64,000 bases of DNA from Prevotella sp. oral taxon 376 (GTDB lineage: Bacteria > Bacteroidota > Bacteroidia > Bacteroidales > Bacteroidaceae). The notes under the pieces are model-generated. The model saw only the letters and a list, made by a program, of their open reading frames with translations, made no database searches and had not been told where the DNA came from. Location of the stretch: contig NZ_PYXG01000001.1 of assembly GCF_003043945.1 (NCBI RefSeq), positions 806,001 through 870,000 on the forward strand. The letters run 5' to 3'. Shown piece after piece: positions 55,076-63,386 of this stretch; within the stretch, counting starts at the first letter, position 1; each line of letters opens with the position of its first letter. The position numbers were made by a program, and so were the translations under genes.

Positions 55076-56335
55076 ATGAGACATTTATTTACATCGGAGT
55101 CCGTTTCAGAAGGACATCCCGATAAGATTTCAGACCAGATTTCAGATGCGTTGCTTGACTATTTCCTTGCTTATGACAGAAATGCTCACTGTGCAATAGA
55201 AACATTCGTAACGACGGGGCAGGTGGTCATTATGGGTGAAGTGCGTTCCAGTACATACATCGACCTTCAGAATGTTGCCCGCGAAACAATAAACAAGGCT
55301 GGTTACACAAAAGCTGAATATCAGTTTGACGGTGATTCATGCGGTATCCTCACGGCTATTCACGAGCAGAGCGATGATATAAACAGAGGCGTTTCCAATA
55401 AAGATACGGACGAACAGGGTGCAGGAGACCAAGGTATGATGTTCGGCTATGCTACCAATGAAACCGAAAATTATATGCCAGTTTCTCTTGATTTGGCACA
55501 TCTCATTATGAGAACACTCTCCGACATACGCAAGGAGGGCAAGGAAATGACTTATTTACGCCCCGATGCAAAAAGTCAGGTAACAATAGAATACACCGAG
55601 AACAAAAAACCTCTGCGCATTGACACAATAGTGGTAAGTACTCAGCATGACGATTTTGACGTGGACGACAAGAAGATGCTGGACAAGATTAAGAACGATG
55701 TGATTAACATTCTTATGCCTCGTGTCATTTCCCAATGTGATTCCAAAATACAAAAGCTGTTCAACAGTAACATAAAGTATCTTGTAAATCCAACAGGAAA
55801 ATTTGTTATAGGAGGTCCGCATGGGGATACGGGGCTTACTGGGCGAAAAATAATTGTGGATACATATGGGGGACGAGGAGCACATGGCGGAGGTGCTTTC
55901 TCTGGAAAGGATCCAAGCAAGGTAGATCGCAGTGCTGCTTATATGGCACGATATATTGCCAAAAATATGGTAGCAGCAGGGGTTGCGGACGAAATTCTTG
56001 TGCAGCTGGCTTATGCCATCGGTGTGGCTGCTCCTGTCAGCGTATCGGTTGATACATATGGACACAATAATGTCGGAATGTCGGACGGAGAAATTGCACA
56101 GAAGATTTTTGAAATGTTCGACCTGCGCCCTAAAGCCATTGAAAGGCAGCTTAAACTAAACCAGCCGATGTACACGGAAACGGCAGCCTATGGTCACATG
56201 GGACGGAAAAATGAAGTTGTGAACAAAACATTTACAAGCAGGTATCATGGAACAAAAAACATTCAGGTGGAATTGTTTACATGGGAGAAATTAGACATGG
56301 TGGATACGATAAAAGATAGTTTCCGCATAAAATAA
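55076..56335 (+). CDS. metK: S-adenosylmethionine synthetase on the mobile element
   Basis: 419 residues, full length with intact motifs: [14 protein letters not shown] at residues 11-24, the ATP-binding [11 protein letters not shown] around 121 and the phosphate loop [19 protein letters not shown] around 263. It makes SAM from methionine and ATP in the cytoplasm. Because metK is normally an essential single-copy chromosomal gene, this is probably an additional copy that feeds SAM to the adjacent radical SAM enzyme. It is followed after nine bases by a lipoprotein gene. The window alone cannot show whether another metK exists. Confidence 0.96.
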   Translation: MRHLFTSESVSEGHPDKISDQISDALLDYFLAYDRNAHCAIETFVTTGQVVIMGEVRSSTYIDLQNVARETINKAGYTKAEYQFDGDSCGILTAIHEQSDDINRGVSNKDTDEQGAGDQGMMFGYATNETENYMPVSLDLAHLIMRTLSDIRKEGKEMTYLRPDAKSQVTIEYTENKKPLRIDTIVVSTQHDDFDVDDKKMLDKIKNDVINILMPRVISQCDSKIQKLFNSNIKYLVNPTGKFVIGGPHGDTGLTGRKIIVDTYGGRGAHGGGAFSGKDPSKVDRSAAYMARYIAKNMVAAGVADEILVQLAYAIGVAAPVSVSVDTYGHNNVGMSDGEIAQKIFEMFDLRPKAIERQLKLNQPMYTETAAYGHMGRKNEVVNKTFTSRYHGTKNIQVELFTWEKLDMVDTIKDSFRIK

Positions 56336-56344
56336 TTAGGGACG

Positions 56345-56983
56345 ATGATAAGGACTAAGGGACTCTCTGTCATGTTGCTTATTTTGGAATTGCTTTTGGG
56401 ACTCGTGGAATTTCTTTGTCTCTCCGGGTGTGGAAACGACAGGGAAGAATATGAGTACATCTATTACCCTGAAGGCACTTCATGGAAAGAAATAGTGACA
56501 GACCCTTTCCGTCCTTTTTTCTATCAGATTTATCTATATACTGTCAGGGAAGACACCATCATTAAGGGAGACGAATACAGGAAAGTTTATGTAAATGGCA
56601 AGAAAAATGCCGTTTTCTACCTCCACGAGCAGGGAAAACAAATTTTTTATTACGACAAGTTCATTCCCAAACCCTTACTTGTCTATGATTTTGAATGGAA
56701 AATAGGCAAGCCTGTTTCAGCATTTTTGGTTGATGACAGAAGTTTCCATATAATTGATACCATCAGGCAAATCAGCAGAGAAAAGTTGTCGCTTCATCAG
56801 GAATACAAATACATAGACACTCCGCTGGGCAGATATGTAAACTCTATAGGATTTGTTGACCAATCTCTCTTTCCGTATTCGATGTCCAAAGCAAGGGAAG
56901 GTTTCATTATTAAGACAATATATTTTGAGCGAGGGGAAAATGAGATGTTTAGTAACCATAATTACGACTATTTGTGGCAATAG
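56345..56983 (+). CDS. Cargo lipoprotein, function unknown
   Basis: 212 residues. Hydrophobic N terminus with lipobox LSGC at Cys29, then a beta-rich domain with many Tyr and Phe residues (EGTSWKEIVTDPFRPFFYQIY; RKVYVNGKKNAVFYLHEQGK). No enzymatic motif. It is the last gene of the radical-SAM unit. It could be an immunity or accessory factor for the secreted hydrolase, or a substrate anchor; neither can be supported beyond context. Confidence 0.7.
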   Translation: MIRTKGLSVMLLILELLLGLVEFLCLSGCGNDREEYEYIYYPEGTSWKEIVTDPFRPFFYQIYLYTVREDTIIKGDEYRKVYVNGKKNAVFYLHEQGKQIFYYDKFIPKPLLVYDFEWKIGKPVSAFLVDDRSFHIIDTIRQISREKLSLHQEYKYIDTPLGRYVNSIGFVDQSLFPYSMSKAREGFIIKTIYFERGENEMFSNHNYDYLWQ

Positions 56984-57266
56984 AATTGTTGCCTTCAAGG
57001 AATATGCACGACAGCTAAGAAAAACCTTCTTGTATTTGTCAATCTTATCTACATAGCCATATCCGAAAGTTCACAATCCTCTCTGACCGCATTCCACGGC
57101 TAAAAAACATATCCTTTCCGTTCATGGATTGGTAGTATGTAGTCATACCGTAGTTGCACATATAGTCATCTACCAACTACAACGTAATACCTTCTCTTTC
57201 ACTGTGTTACCTTGTTTTGTAGTAATGTAGTAAGATAACAGTGAAAGAAAAAGGATTGGTACATAT
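56984..57266. other. Convergent gap with hairpin, end of cargo
   Basis: 283 bp between the cargo and the integrase operon. Contains an inverted repeat CTTTCACTGT (57196-57205) / ACAGTGAAAG (57238-57247), probably the integrase-operon terminator, and an extra GTTACC (57206). No gene seen. Confidence 0.6.
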
Positions 57267-57692
57267 TCAGCTATTGACACCCCTGTCATATATGATGATA
57301 GGAATGACAGAACTCCTTGGATGCATCAACTCACTGCACACATGCTTTCTGAACAGGTGGGCTTCTACGCTGTCAAGCAAGAAGGAAAGGGCGATAATTG
57401 TAGGTAATGGGTAGAGCGGTGCGTAGCCCCTTACCTCCTTATCCGTGACTATTTTCCTTTCGTCTGCGTCCCTTTCTTCTGGATGCAGGACGGATTCTTC
57501 GGTTATCGTCCGAAGTCTGCCATTGACTTTTCTCCATGTAACTCCGAAGAACCTTGCAAGCTCGCCCTCGGTCATGGCTACTTCGCCTTTTCCCCTGCGG
57601 ATAACCTGCATACCATTTCCCCACTCGAAGTAGCTGCGCCCCGTGTCCAGACGGATTGCAGCCTTGGTCTTTATTCCATCTTCCGTATTCAT
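57267..57692 (-). CDS. Small integrase-operon protein, possibly DNA-binding
   Basis: 141 residues, no signal peptide. The central segment (EVAMTEGELARFFGVTWRKV, then NGRLRTI) looks like a helix-turn-helix, and VRGYAPLYPLPTIIALSFLL precedes the C terminus. Its start overlaps the end of the integrase gene by four bases (ATGA), so they are translationally coupled. I do not recognise a named family; regulation of integration or excision is inferred from context. Confidence 0.6.
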   Translation of the reverse strand: MNTEDGIKTKAAIRLDTGRSYFEWGNGMQVIRRGKGEVAMTEGELARFFGVTWRKVNGRLRTITEESVLHPEERDADERKIVTDKEVRGYAPLYPLPTIIALSFLLDSVEAHLFRKHVCSELMHPRSSVIPIIIYDRGVNS

Positions 57693-59035
57693 GCCGTTTC
57701 CTCCATGCTTTTGTTTCTGCCTGTGTTGGCAATAGCCATTGTACCTATGGTAATAGTTTCCTTTACCGTTACCTTATCATCCTCTTTGTTCTTTTCCTGA
57801 TGTTTGGCGATGAGTCTGTCCATATCCTCTGATATCTTTTTGTCCGTCACCTGCGCATAAACTTGAGTGCTTGATATGGAGGCATGCCCCATCATCTTGG
57901 CTATGCTCTCAATGGGAATACCTGCGCTTAGGCTCATCGTGCCGAATGTATGTCTTGCCATGTGGAAGGAAAGTCTTTGGCAGATACCGCAAGCCTTTCC
58001 CACAATACTCAGTTTGGCATCCATGACACTGCGGCTGCAATCACGGTGAAAGACAAGGTGATCCCCTTTTTCTTTCACCAGCAGATATTCTTCACTTCTT
58101 TCCTGCTCTTTCTGGCAATGACTGATGATGGCTTCCGCTATGGGATGTAACGGCACGATGAACTCAACCTTGGTCTTCTGACGTTCCTTTCTTATATACA
58201 TCTGTTCGTCCGCTGTCGTTTGGATATGCTTGTTTTCTAAATTCTCCATGTCTGAGATAGCCAAGCCTGTGAAGCATGAAAAGACAAACATCAGTCTTGC
58301 CAGCTCCGCTTCCTTGTCGTTCATCTTCATTGCCATAAGTTTCATCACATCGCTCTTTTGCAGAAAGCGTATCTTCTTTTCCTCTTTCTCATACTTGGTA
58401 TTCTCAAACGGATTGCAGCGGATAATCCTCTTGCTGACCGCACGGAACATCAGTCGGCTCAGCCAGCAGAGGTTGCTGTTGATGGTGGATGCTTTCAGTC
58501 CACGCTTTTTGAGAAAGAAACGGTATTCCTCGAACAAGTCCTCTGTAATTGTTCCGATGGATATGTCTTGTACTCCTTTGTTTTCTACAAATTCACGGAG
58601 ATTTCTGTCAGAATAAAACAAATTCAGGTAAGTTCCCTCTGCCCTTGATCTGCCAACACTTTCCTTGACTGTTTGGAGTTCCGCCCAGCTCATGGCAAGG
58701 AGCGTGGTCGGATTGGTGGCAATACCCTGTAAGCGGTTCTTGATAAGCTCCACACTTACCACTCCATCCTTTACAAGAATGTCCCGATAGGTCTTTTCCA
58801 CCAAATCCCTGAATTCTTTGATTCTTTGGTTTGTCTTCTTGTTGGTTGTCAAACCCTGCTTGGTGTTCCACTCGACAGGATGGCACTCTTCGCCTGTGGT
58901 AATGGCTGTGTTCTTTCCGTCGATGGTGATACGGCAGAGAATGGCGGTATTGCCGTCTGCCTTTGTTTTCTGTCTGTTAATATAGAACAGTATCTTGAAT
59001 GTACTTCTCATAATGGTCTTGATTGAATTGTTCAT
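57689..59035 (-). CDS. Tyrosine recombinase/integrase A
   Basis: 448 residues: arm-type DNA-binding N terminus (FKILFYINRQKTKADGN), SAM-like core-binding domain (~110-215) and catalytic domain. His-x-x-Arg is in FHMARHTFG (Arg361), the later His is in MMGHASI, and the nucleophile is Tyr393 in TQVYAQV. The first catalytic arginine is missing: the usual TGLR motif reads TGLAISDM, as in several Bacteroidota integrases such as IntDOT. It catalyses strand exchange at the att sites. It lies 41 bp after integrase B on the same strand. Confidence 0.92.
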   Translation of the reverse strand: MNNSIKTIMRSTFKILFYINRQKTKADGNTAILCRITIDGKNTAITTGEECHPVEWNTKQGLTTNKKTNQRIKEFRDLVEKTYRDILVKDGVVSVELIKNRLQGIATNPTTLLAMSWAELQTVKESVGRSRAEGTYLNLFYSDRNLREFVENKGVQDISIGTITEDLFEEYRFFLKKRGLKASTINSNLCWLSRLMFRAVSKRIIRCNPFENTKYEKEEKKIRFLQKSDVMKLMAMKMNDKEAELARLMFVFSCFTGLAISDMENLENKHIQTTADEQMYIRKERQKTKVEFIVPLHPIAEAIISHCQKEQERSEEYLLVKEKGDHLVFHRDCSRSVMDAKLSIVGKACGICQRLSFHMARHTFGTMSLSAGIPIESIAKMMGHASISSTQVYAQVTDKKISEDMDRLIAKHQEKNKEDDKVTVKETITIGTMAIANTGRNKSMEETA

Positions 59036-59076
59036 GTTTTATTTAACGATAAAACAATGTTGAATGAAAGAAATGG

Positions 59077-60306
59077 TCAGATAGCCAACTGCATATCTTC
59101 AGTGAAAGAAAGGAAACGGTCAAATTCCTCAAAGAGTTTCCGCGGTGTTACCTTTGCATAACGCTCGGTCATGCTCACGTTGGAATGCCCCAGCATCTTG
59201 CTTACCGTTTCAATAGGCACACCCTGTTCAAGCGTGATGAGCGTGGCAAATGTGTGCCTTGCCGTATGTGTGGTAAAAGGAAACGAGATGCCAGCACGAA
59301 GCCGCAGGGCTTTCAAATAAGATTGGTAAGTGGCATATCCCATGAAAGGGAGCAATGTTTCCCTTTCATCGCTGTGGAGCTTCTCCATCAGCCTTATGGC
59401 TTCGGGCAGCAGTTTGACACGACAAGGCACACCTGTCTTCTGACGGTTGAACTTCAGCCAAAGGCAACCCTCATCATCACGCACAAGATGGGACTTGTTC
59501 AGTTCCATCAAATCGCAATATGCAGCACCTGTATAACAGGCAAAGAGGAAAATATCCCTTGCCGTTTCCATTTCCTCCTCCAATTCCTCAAAGCGGAGTA
59601 CTTTTAACTTGTCCAATGCTTCCCTGTCCAATGCTTTGGGCAGTCTCTTATCGCCCTTGCTGATTTTGGCTTTGTCAAATAGAAGAACATCAACCAATCC
59701 CTCACGGTAAGCCAATCTGCATACCGTCTTCAAGTGCGTGGCTGCATTATAGAATGTGCTTTCTTGAAAACCGCACTCACCTAAGAAATACTGCCCAAAC
59801 TCATAGATAAAGTTCTCTGTGAGCTGTGAGAAAGCCAAGTCTGCTACCTTGTACTTCCGTTGAATAAACTTCTGCAAATGAATTCGGGTAGAGTGATAGC
59901 CGTGTATGGCTCCTTCCTTGATGTCTATACCAACATGGCTTTCCTTCTCCTTGATAAGCATATCCAGCCTTTCGATGAGCATGCACCGTGTCTGTACGCT
60001 CCCTTGGAACAGCTCTTTCACATCGGCTGCATCAAATGGGCAACCTTTGGATAGCAGAGATTGATAAGCTGACTGAACAGACAACAGCAGATTTTCCAAT
60101 TTACCGTTTATCTCCACCGCCTCACGACTCTTGCCATCCATTCTGCTCTCTCGTGGATTCCACAAGTCGGGGTTGCAGGAGAGTTTACAGCTGAACTGCG
60201 CAATGGAACGCCCAATGGTAATGCGTCCCATAATCGGGGCTTTTCCAGACTTGTCAAGACCGCTCTTTTTAAGGTAGAGCAACACCTTCATTTTCTCTGT
60301 TTTCAT
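59077..60306 (-). CDS. Tyrosine recombinase/integrase B
   Basis: 409 residues with the same domain order as the neighbouring integrase. Catalytic Arg350 is in HTARHTFAT, the later His is in MLGHSNVSM, and the nucleophile is Tyr383 in TERYAKV. Here too the first catalytic arginine is absent (TGAAYCDL). Transcribed from TAATTTTG at 60326-60333. Two adjacent integrases suggest either a two-recombinase mechanism or separate roles in integration and excision; they are distant paralogues, not a recent duplication. Confidence 0.92.
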   Translation of the reverse strand: MKTEKMKVLLYLKKSGLDKSGKAPIMGRITIGRSIAQFSCKLSCNPDLWNPRESRMDGKSREAVEINGKLENLLLSVQSAYQSLLSKGCPFDAADVKELFQGSVQTRCMLIERLDMLIKEKESHVGIDIKEGAIHGYHSTRIHLQKFIQRKYKVADLAFSQLTENFIYEFGQYFLGECGFQESTFYNAATHLKTVCRLAYREGLVDVLLFDKAKISKGDKRLPKALDREALDKLKVLRFEELEEEMETARDIFLFACYTGAAYCDLMELNKSHLVRDDEGCLWLKFNRQKTGVPCRVKLLPEAIRLMEKLHSDERETLLPFMGYATYQSYLKALRLRAGISFPFTTHTARHTFATLITLEQGVPIETVSKMLGHSNVSMTERYAKVTPRKLFEEFDRFLSFTEDMQLAI

Positions 60307-60325
60307 ACGCTTCGATGTGTTGTGG

Positions 60326-60333
60326 CAAAATTA
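60326..60333 (-). promoter_or_regulatory. -7 box of the integrase operon
   Basis: TAATTTTG on the minus strand, 19 bp before the integrase B ATG, leaving a leader of about 10-15 nt. Confidence 0.4.
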
Positions 60334-60408
60334 CCAATTTCAAAGCGTTTCTCTCTTATGCAGAAAACTGCCGACCGCAGCAACAGCCACACGAGAGAAA
60401 ATAATTCA

Positions 60409-60419
60409 GTTACCGAATA
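60409..60419 (+). repeat. Subterminal repeat, right copy
   Basis: GTTACCGAATA, identical and in the same orientation as 44074-44084; candidate integrase arm-type site. Confidence 0.4.
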
Positions 60420-60470
60420 TTACTCCATTGTTACCTATGGTAAAATCGGGTAACGCTCTGGTAACTGAAC

Positions 60471-60480
60471 TTCTGCCTAA
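60471..60480 (+). repeat. Candidate att core, right copy
   Basis: TTCTGCCTAA, matching 44024-44033. The inner repeats then lie inside both ends, as expected for arm sites. Confidence 0.35.
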
Positions 60481-60624
60481 ATCTGCATATTATAACTCTT
60501 TTTGAAAAGAGCACTTCTATGCAAATTATTTCGTTTCCTGCTCATTATCAGTCAGTTTACACCAACTTCGATATTTCTTCATTTTCGTTGATTAGTTGCC
60601 ACAGAAAAGGCCGTTGGCAGCTTG

Positions 60625-60690
60625 ACAAAATCGGCGAGATTGTCGGACGAAATCGCCGATTTTGTGCTTCAATTTCGCCGATTTCGTCAG
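60625..60690. repeat. 66-bp array E: three 19-bp palindromes with 3-bp spacers
   Basis: Units start at 60625, 60647 and 60669: ACAAAATCGGCGAGATTGT, ACGAAATCGCCGATTTTGT and TCAATTTCGCCGATTTCGT, spacers CGG, GCT and CAG. The dyad core AAATCGxCGATTT is unrelated to arrays A-D, but unit length and copy number are the same. It lies on the chromosome about 145 bp outside the proposed right end of the mobile element. Confidence 0.85.
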
Positions 60691-60964
60691 CCTTATGACG
60701 GCTGTCGAGCGGACGGCCAGCGGTGGGCGGCCAGCTTCCGGGTGGTCAGTGGAAACACCTGAAGCCAATCATCCCTCTACTCGGAGCGCACGCACGCACT
60801 TCAGGTCGTCATCCAGCCGGGCCACGGAGCTTGTCTCCACGAGCGCGCTCGTAATGCCCCGCCGGTTCAATATCCGGGCAAGAGTCGTTTCGACAAGCGC
60901 CTTCCCCCGTTCTCCCGCTTTCCCGCATCGTCATGGCGGCACGCCGAAGCCACCTATTTCTCTT

Positions 60965-62830
60965 TCAGGTCCGTAGGCTTTCTTTCTCTTTCCGAATCAA
61001 CGCCAATAGATGTTCCACAGCCTCTTCCTCGGGGATGTTGTGCTCTACGCATACCTGTTTGCGGTAGAGCGACACCCTTCCGGGGCCCGCGCCCACATAT
61101 CCGTAGTCTGCGTCGGCCATCTCTCCCGGGCCGTTTACGATACAGCCCATGATGCCGATCTTGAGTCCCTTCATATCGCTGGTGGCAGCCTTGATCTTTG
61201 CGATGGTCTCGCGGAGGTCGTAGAGTGTGCGCCCGCATCCCGGGCAGGAGATGTATTCGGTCTTGGAAGTGCGCAAGCGGGCTGCCTGAAGGATGCCGAA
61301 GGCGGTCTCCTCGATGGTCTCGGGGCATAGCTTTCCGTCGTTCATCAGCCATATTCCGTCGGCCAGCCCGTCTGTCAGCAACGCCCCCAAGTCAGCCGCG
61401 GCGTCAAGCAGAAAGTCGCTCTTGTTGTCAGTCTGGTACATTTCCGAGAAGATGACGGGGTTTTTCAAGCCGGCGTTCATCATCTCGTGGACCAATGCCC
61501 GCTGCTCTCCCGTACGGTTGGCATGATTGCTCATGCAGACCACCACGACTTCGGGATTCGCCTCCAGACATGAGATATACTCCTCTGCGGGGGTACCGAA
61601 CTGCAGGACGAGAAACTTTCTCTCGGCCTTGACCATGCCTACAAACGGCATGGCGTTTATGGGGAAAATGGGGTAGACGGCCCTGTCCTTCAGTTCCTCT
61701 CGGTGCTCGACATAGACATTGAAGTCGAGAATGTACTGTTTGTCGGCATCCCAATGGGACGGGAGTTGTCCTCCCAGATAAAGATAGTCGGACTTGGAGG
61801 TTGTCGCGAAGGGTTCCTCAAACGGTTTACGAATGGACGAGATGACGACGGGAACATGCTCGCCGCCTATGTTTCCGACGGCTGCCGTCGGCCTCCTCGT
61901 GGGGCAAGTCCAACAGAAAGCCTCGCTCGGCGTCCCGGGAATCAGCACATGGTGCGCCCTGCGGTTGAAGTGATTGACGAGATGACGGGCCACGGGAATC
62001 TCCTCCTCGGGTTCCTCCGAGAGCGATACACGCACCGTGTCGCCGATGCCGTCGGCCAGCAAGGCCCCTATCCCCACGGCACTCTTGATGCGGCCGTCCT
62101 CGCCCTCGCCGGCTTCCGTAACGCCGAGATGCAGCGGATAGCACATGTTTTCCTTCTCCATCTCTTCGACGAGAAGGCGCACCGAGCGCACCATTACCAT
62201 GGTGTTCGACGACTTGATGCTGATGACCACATCGTGGAAGTCCTCTTTCTCGCAGATGCGCAGGAACTCCATGCAGCTCTCCACGATGCCCTCGGGCGTG
62301 TCGCCGTAGCGGTTGCGTATCCTGTCTGACAGCGAGCCGTGGTTCACGCCGATGCGAATGGCGGTGTGATGGGCCTTGCAGATGTCGAGAAAGGGCACGA
62401 ACCGCTCCTCTATCTTCCGCAATTCGGCGGCATATTCCTCGTCGGTATAGTCTATCTTGATGAACTTCCGCGCCGGGTCTACATAGTTGCCGGGGTTGAC
62501 GCGCACCTTTTCTATATGCCGGGCGGCGATGTCCGCCACATTGGGATTGAAGTGTACATCGGCCACGAGCGGCGTTTTATAGCCCTTAAGGCGGAGTCCG
62601 TCCCGGATGTTCTTCATGTTCTCGGCCTCGCGGCGGCCTTGCGTGGTGAGCCTCACCAGCTCTCCGCCAGCCTTGATGATGCGTTCTGCCTGATCTATGC
62701 AAGCCTGTGTGTCGTTGGTATCCGTTGTTGTCATCGACTGGATGCGGATGGGGTTCTCTCCGCCCATGTCGAGTGCTCCGACATGGACTATCGAGGACTT
62801 ACGGCGTTGGTAATTAAACAAATCGATCAT
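60965..62830 (-). CDS. ispG: 4-hydroxy-3-methylbut-2-en-1-yl diphosphate synthase (long form)
   Basis: 621 residues from the ATG at 62830 (MIDLFNYQRRKS), preceded by GGGGAGAAG. The upstream TTG at 62854 is a poorer start. IspG performs the penultimate step of the MEP isoprenoid pathway using a [4Fe-4S] cluster. The N-terminal TIM barrel (PIRIQSMTTTDTND) and C-terminal cluster domain (SCPGCGRTLYDL; GIMGCIVNGPGEMADADYGY) are separated by a ~230-residue insert, the long architecture seen in Bacteroidota and plants. purE lies upstream, 36 bp away, on the same strand. Confidence 0.96.
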   Translation of the reverse strand: MIDLFNYQRRKSSIVHVGALDMGGENPIRIQSMTTTDTNDTQACIDQAERIIKAGGELVRLTTQGRREAENMKNIRDGLRLKGYKTPLVADVHFNPNVADIAARHIEKVRVNPGNYVDPARKFIKIDYTDEEYAAELRKIEERFVPFLDICKAHHTAIRIGVNHGSLSDRIRNRYGDTPEGIVESCMEFLRICEKEDFHDVVISIKSSNTMVMVRSVRLLVEEMEKENMCYPLHLGVTEAGEGEDGRIKSAVGIGALLADGIGDTVRVSLSEEPEEEIPVARHLVNHFNRRAHHVLIPGTPSEAFCWTCPTRRPTAAVGNIGGEHVPVVISSIRKPFEEPFATTSKSDYLYLGGQLPSHWDADKQYILDFNVYVEHREELKDRAVYPIFPINAMPFVGMVKAERKFLVLQFGTPAEEYISCLEANPEVVVVCMSNHANRTGEQRALVHEMMNAGLKNPVIFSEMYQTDNKSDFLLDAAADLGALLTDGLADGIWLMNDGKLCPETIEETAFGILQAARLRTSKTEYISCPGCGRTLYDLRETIAKIKAATSDMKGLKIGIMGCIVNGPGEMADADYGYVGAGPGRVSLYRKQVCVEHNIPEEEAVEHLLALIRKEKESLRT

Positions 62831-62866
62831 AGCTTCTCCCCTATCCTCTCCCAAGGAGAGGACGCT

Positions 62867-63376
62867 TTAGTTACACTTATATTCGTAGTCATGAATAGCG
62901 GCCAAGTCTTCATTGGCTTTCTCTATTTTCGCCCCCAGACCCGCCTTCCAGGCTTCCACTTTCCCGGCCACTTCGTCATCGCCAAGCGCTATCATCTCGG
63001 CCGCGAGGATGGCCGCGTTCTGTGCGGCGTTCACTCCCACGGTGGCGACAGGTATGCCCGGGGGCATCTGAATGATGCTGAGCATGGCATCGAGGCCATC
63101 GAGCATGCCTTTGATGGGTACGCCGATGACGGGCAGGGAAGTGCTTGCGGCGATGACGCCGGGCAATGCGGCGGCCATTCCGGCTGCCGCAATGATGACC
63201 TTGATGCCGCGTCCCTTGGCGCCTTTGGCAAACGCTTCTACGGCGTGTGGTGTGCGATGGGCCGACAGGGCGTTGACCTCAAAGGGTATCTGGTTGTCGT
63301 TGAGCCACTTGCAGGCTTTCTCCATGACGGGCAAGTCGCTGGTGCTGCCCATGATAATACTAACTAACGGTTTCAT
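62867..63376 (-). CDS. purE: N5-carboxyaminoimidazole ribonucleotide mutase
   Basis: 169 residues from [18 protein letters not shown] at 63376; the open frame extends to 63628 but overlaps the next gene and the extra residues are not protein-like. Class I PurE motifs are [19 protein letters not shown] (residues ~42-47) and AGMAAALPG. It converts N5-CAIR to CAIR in purine synthesis. It lies ten bases after the PAP2-like gene and upstream of ispG, probably in one operon. Confidence 0.96.
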   Translation of the reverse strand: MKPLVSIIMGSTSDLPVMEKACKWLNDNQIPFEVNALSAHRTPHAVEAFAKGAKGRGIKVIIAAAGMAAALPGVIAASTSLPVIGVPIKGMLDGLDAMLSIIQMPPGIPVATVGVNAAQNAAILAAEMIALGDDEVAGKVEAWKAGLGAKIEKANEDLAAIHDYEYKCN

Positions 63377-63386
63377 ATTTGATGGT

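Larger units (their letters stand above)
44024..60480. mobile_element. Integrative mobilizable element with radical-SAM cargo
   Basis: About 16.4 kb. Gene order from the left: relaxase, MobC-like, DUF3408, primase, VirE-type ATPase (all minus), two HTH genes and cargo (plus), then a small DNA-binding-like gene and two tyrosine integrases (minus). There is no conjugation (Tra) apparatus, so it should need a helper element for transfer. The ends are proposed from a 10-bp direct repeat (TTCTGCCTAA) and inner 11-bp repeats (GTTACCGAATA); exact ends are uncertain. The cargo is visibly richer in A/T than the flanking chromosome. Confidence 0.8.
60307..60964. other. 658-bp gap at the right end of the mobile element
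   Basis: Contains the integrase promoter box, four GTTACC/GGTAAC hexamers, the candidate right att repeat, repeat array E (60625-60690) and then a GC-rich chromosomal stretch without recognisable signals up to the ispG stop. A 104-codon open frame (60662-60973) is low-complexity and unlikely to be a gene. Confidence 0.6.

Noticed and set aside
60324-60333. GTAnnTTTGC motif (minus strand) as CTnDOT-type attachment core
   Set aside because: Matches the motif, but sits 18 bp before the integrase start inside the GTTACC boxes, so it is better explained as the integrase -7 promoter element.
60662-60976. 104-codon open frame right of the mobile element
   Set aside because: Starts within repeat array E, has Ser/Arg/Pro-rich low complexity, and overlaps the end of ispG on the opposite strand.
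60965-62830. Frameshift or fusion suggested by the unusual IspG length
   Set aside because: The long insert between barrel and cluster domain is normal for Bacteroidota IspG; the frame is intact.
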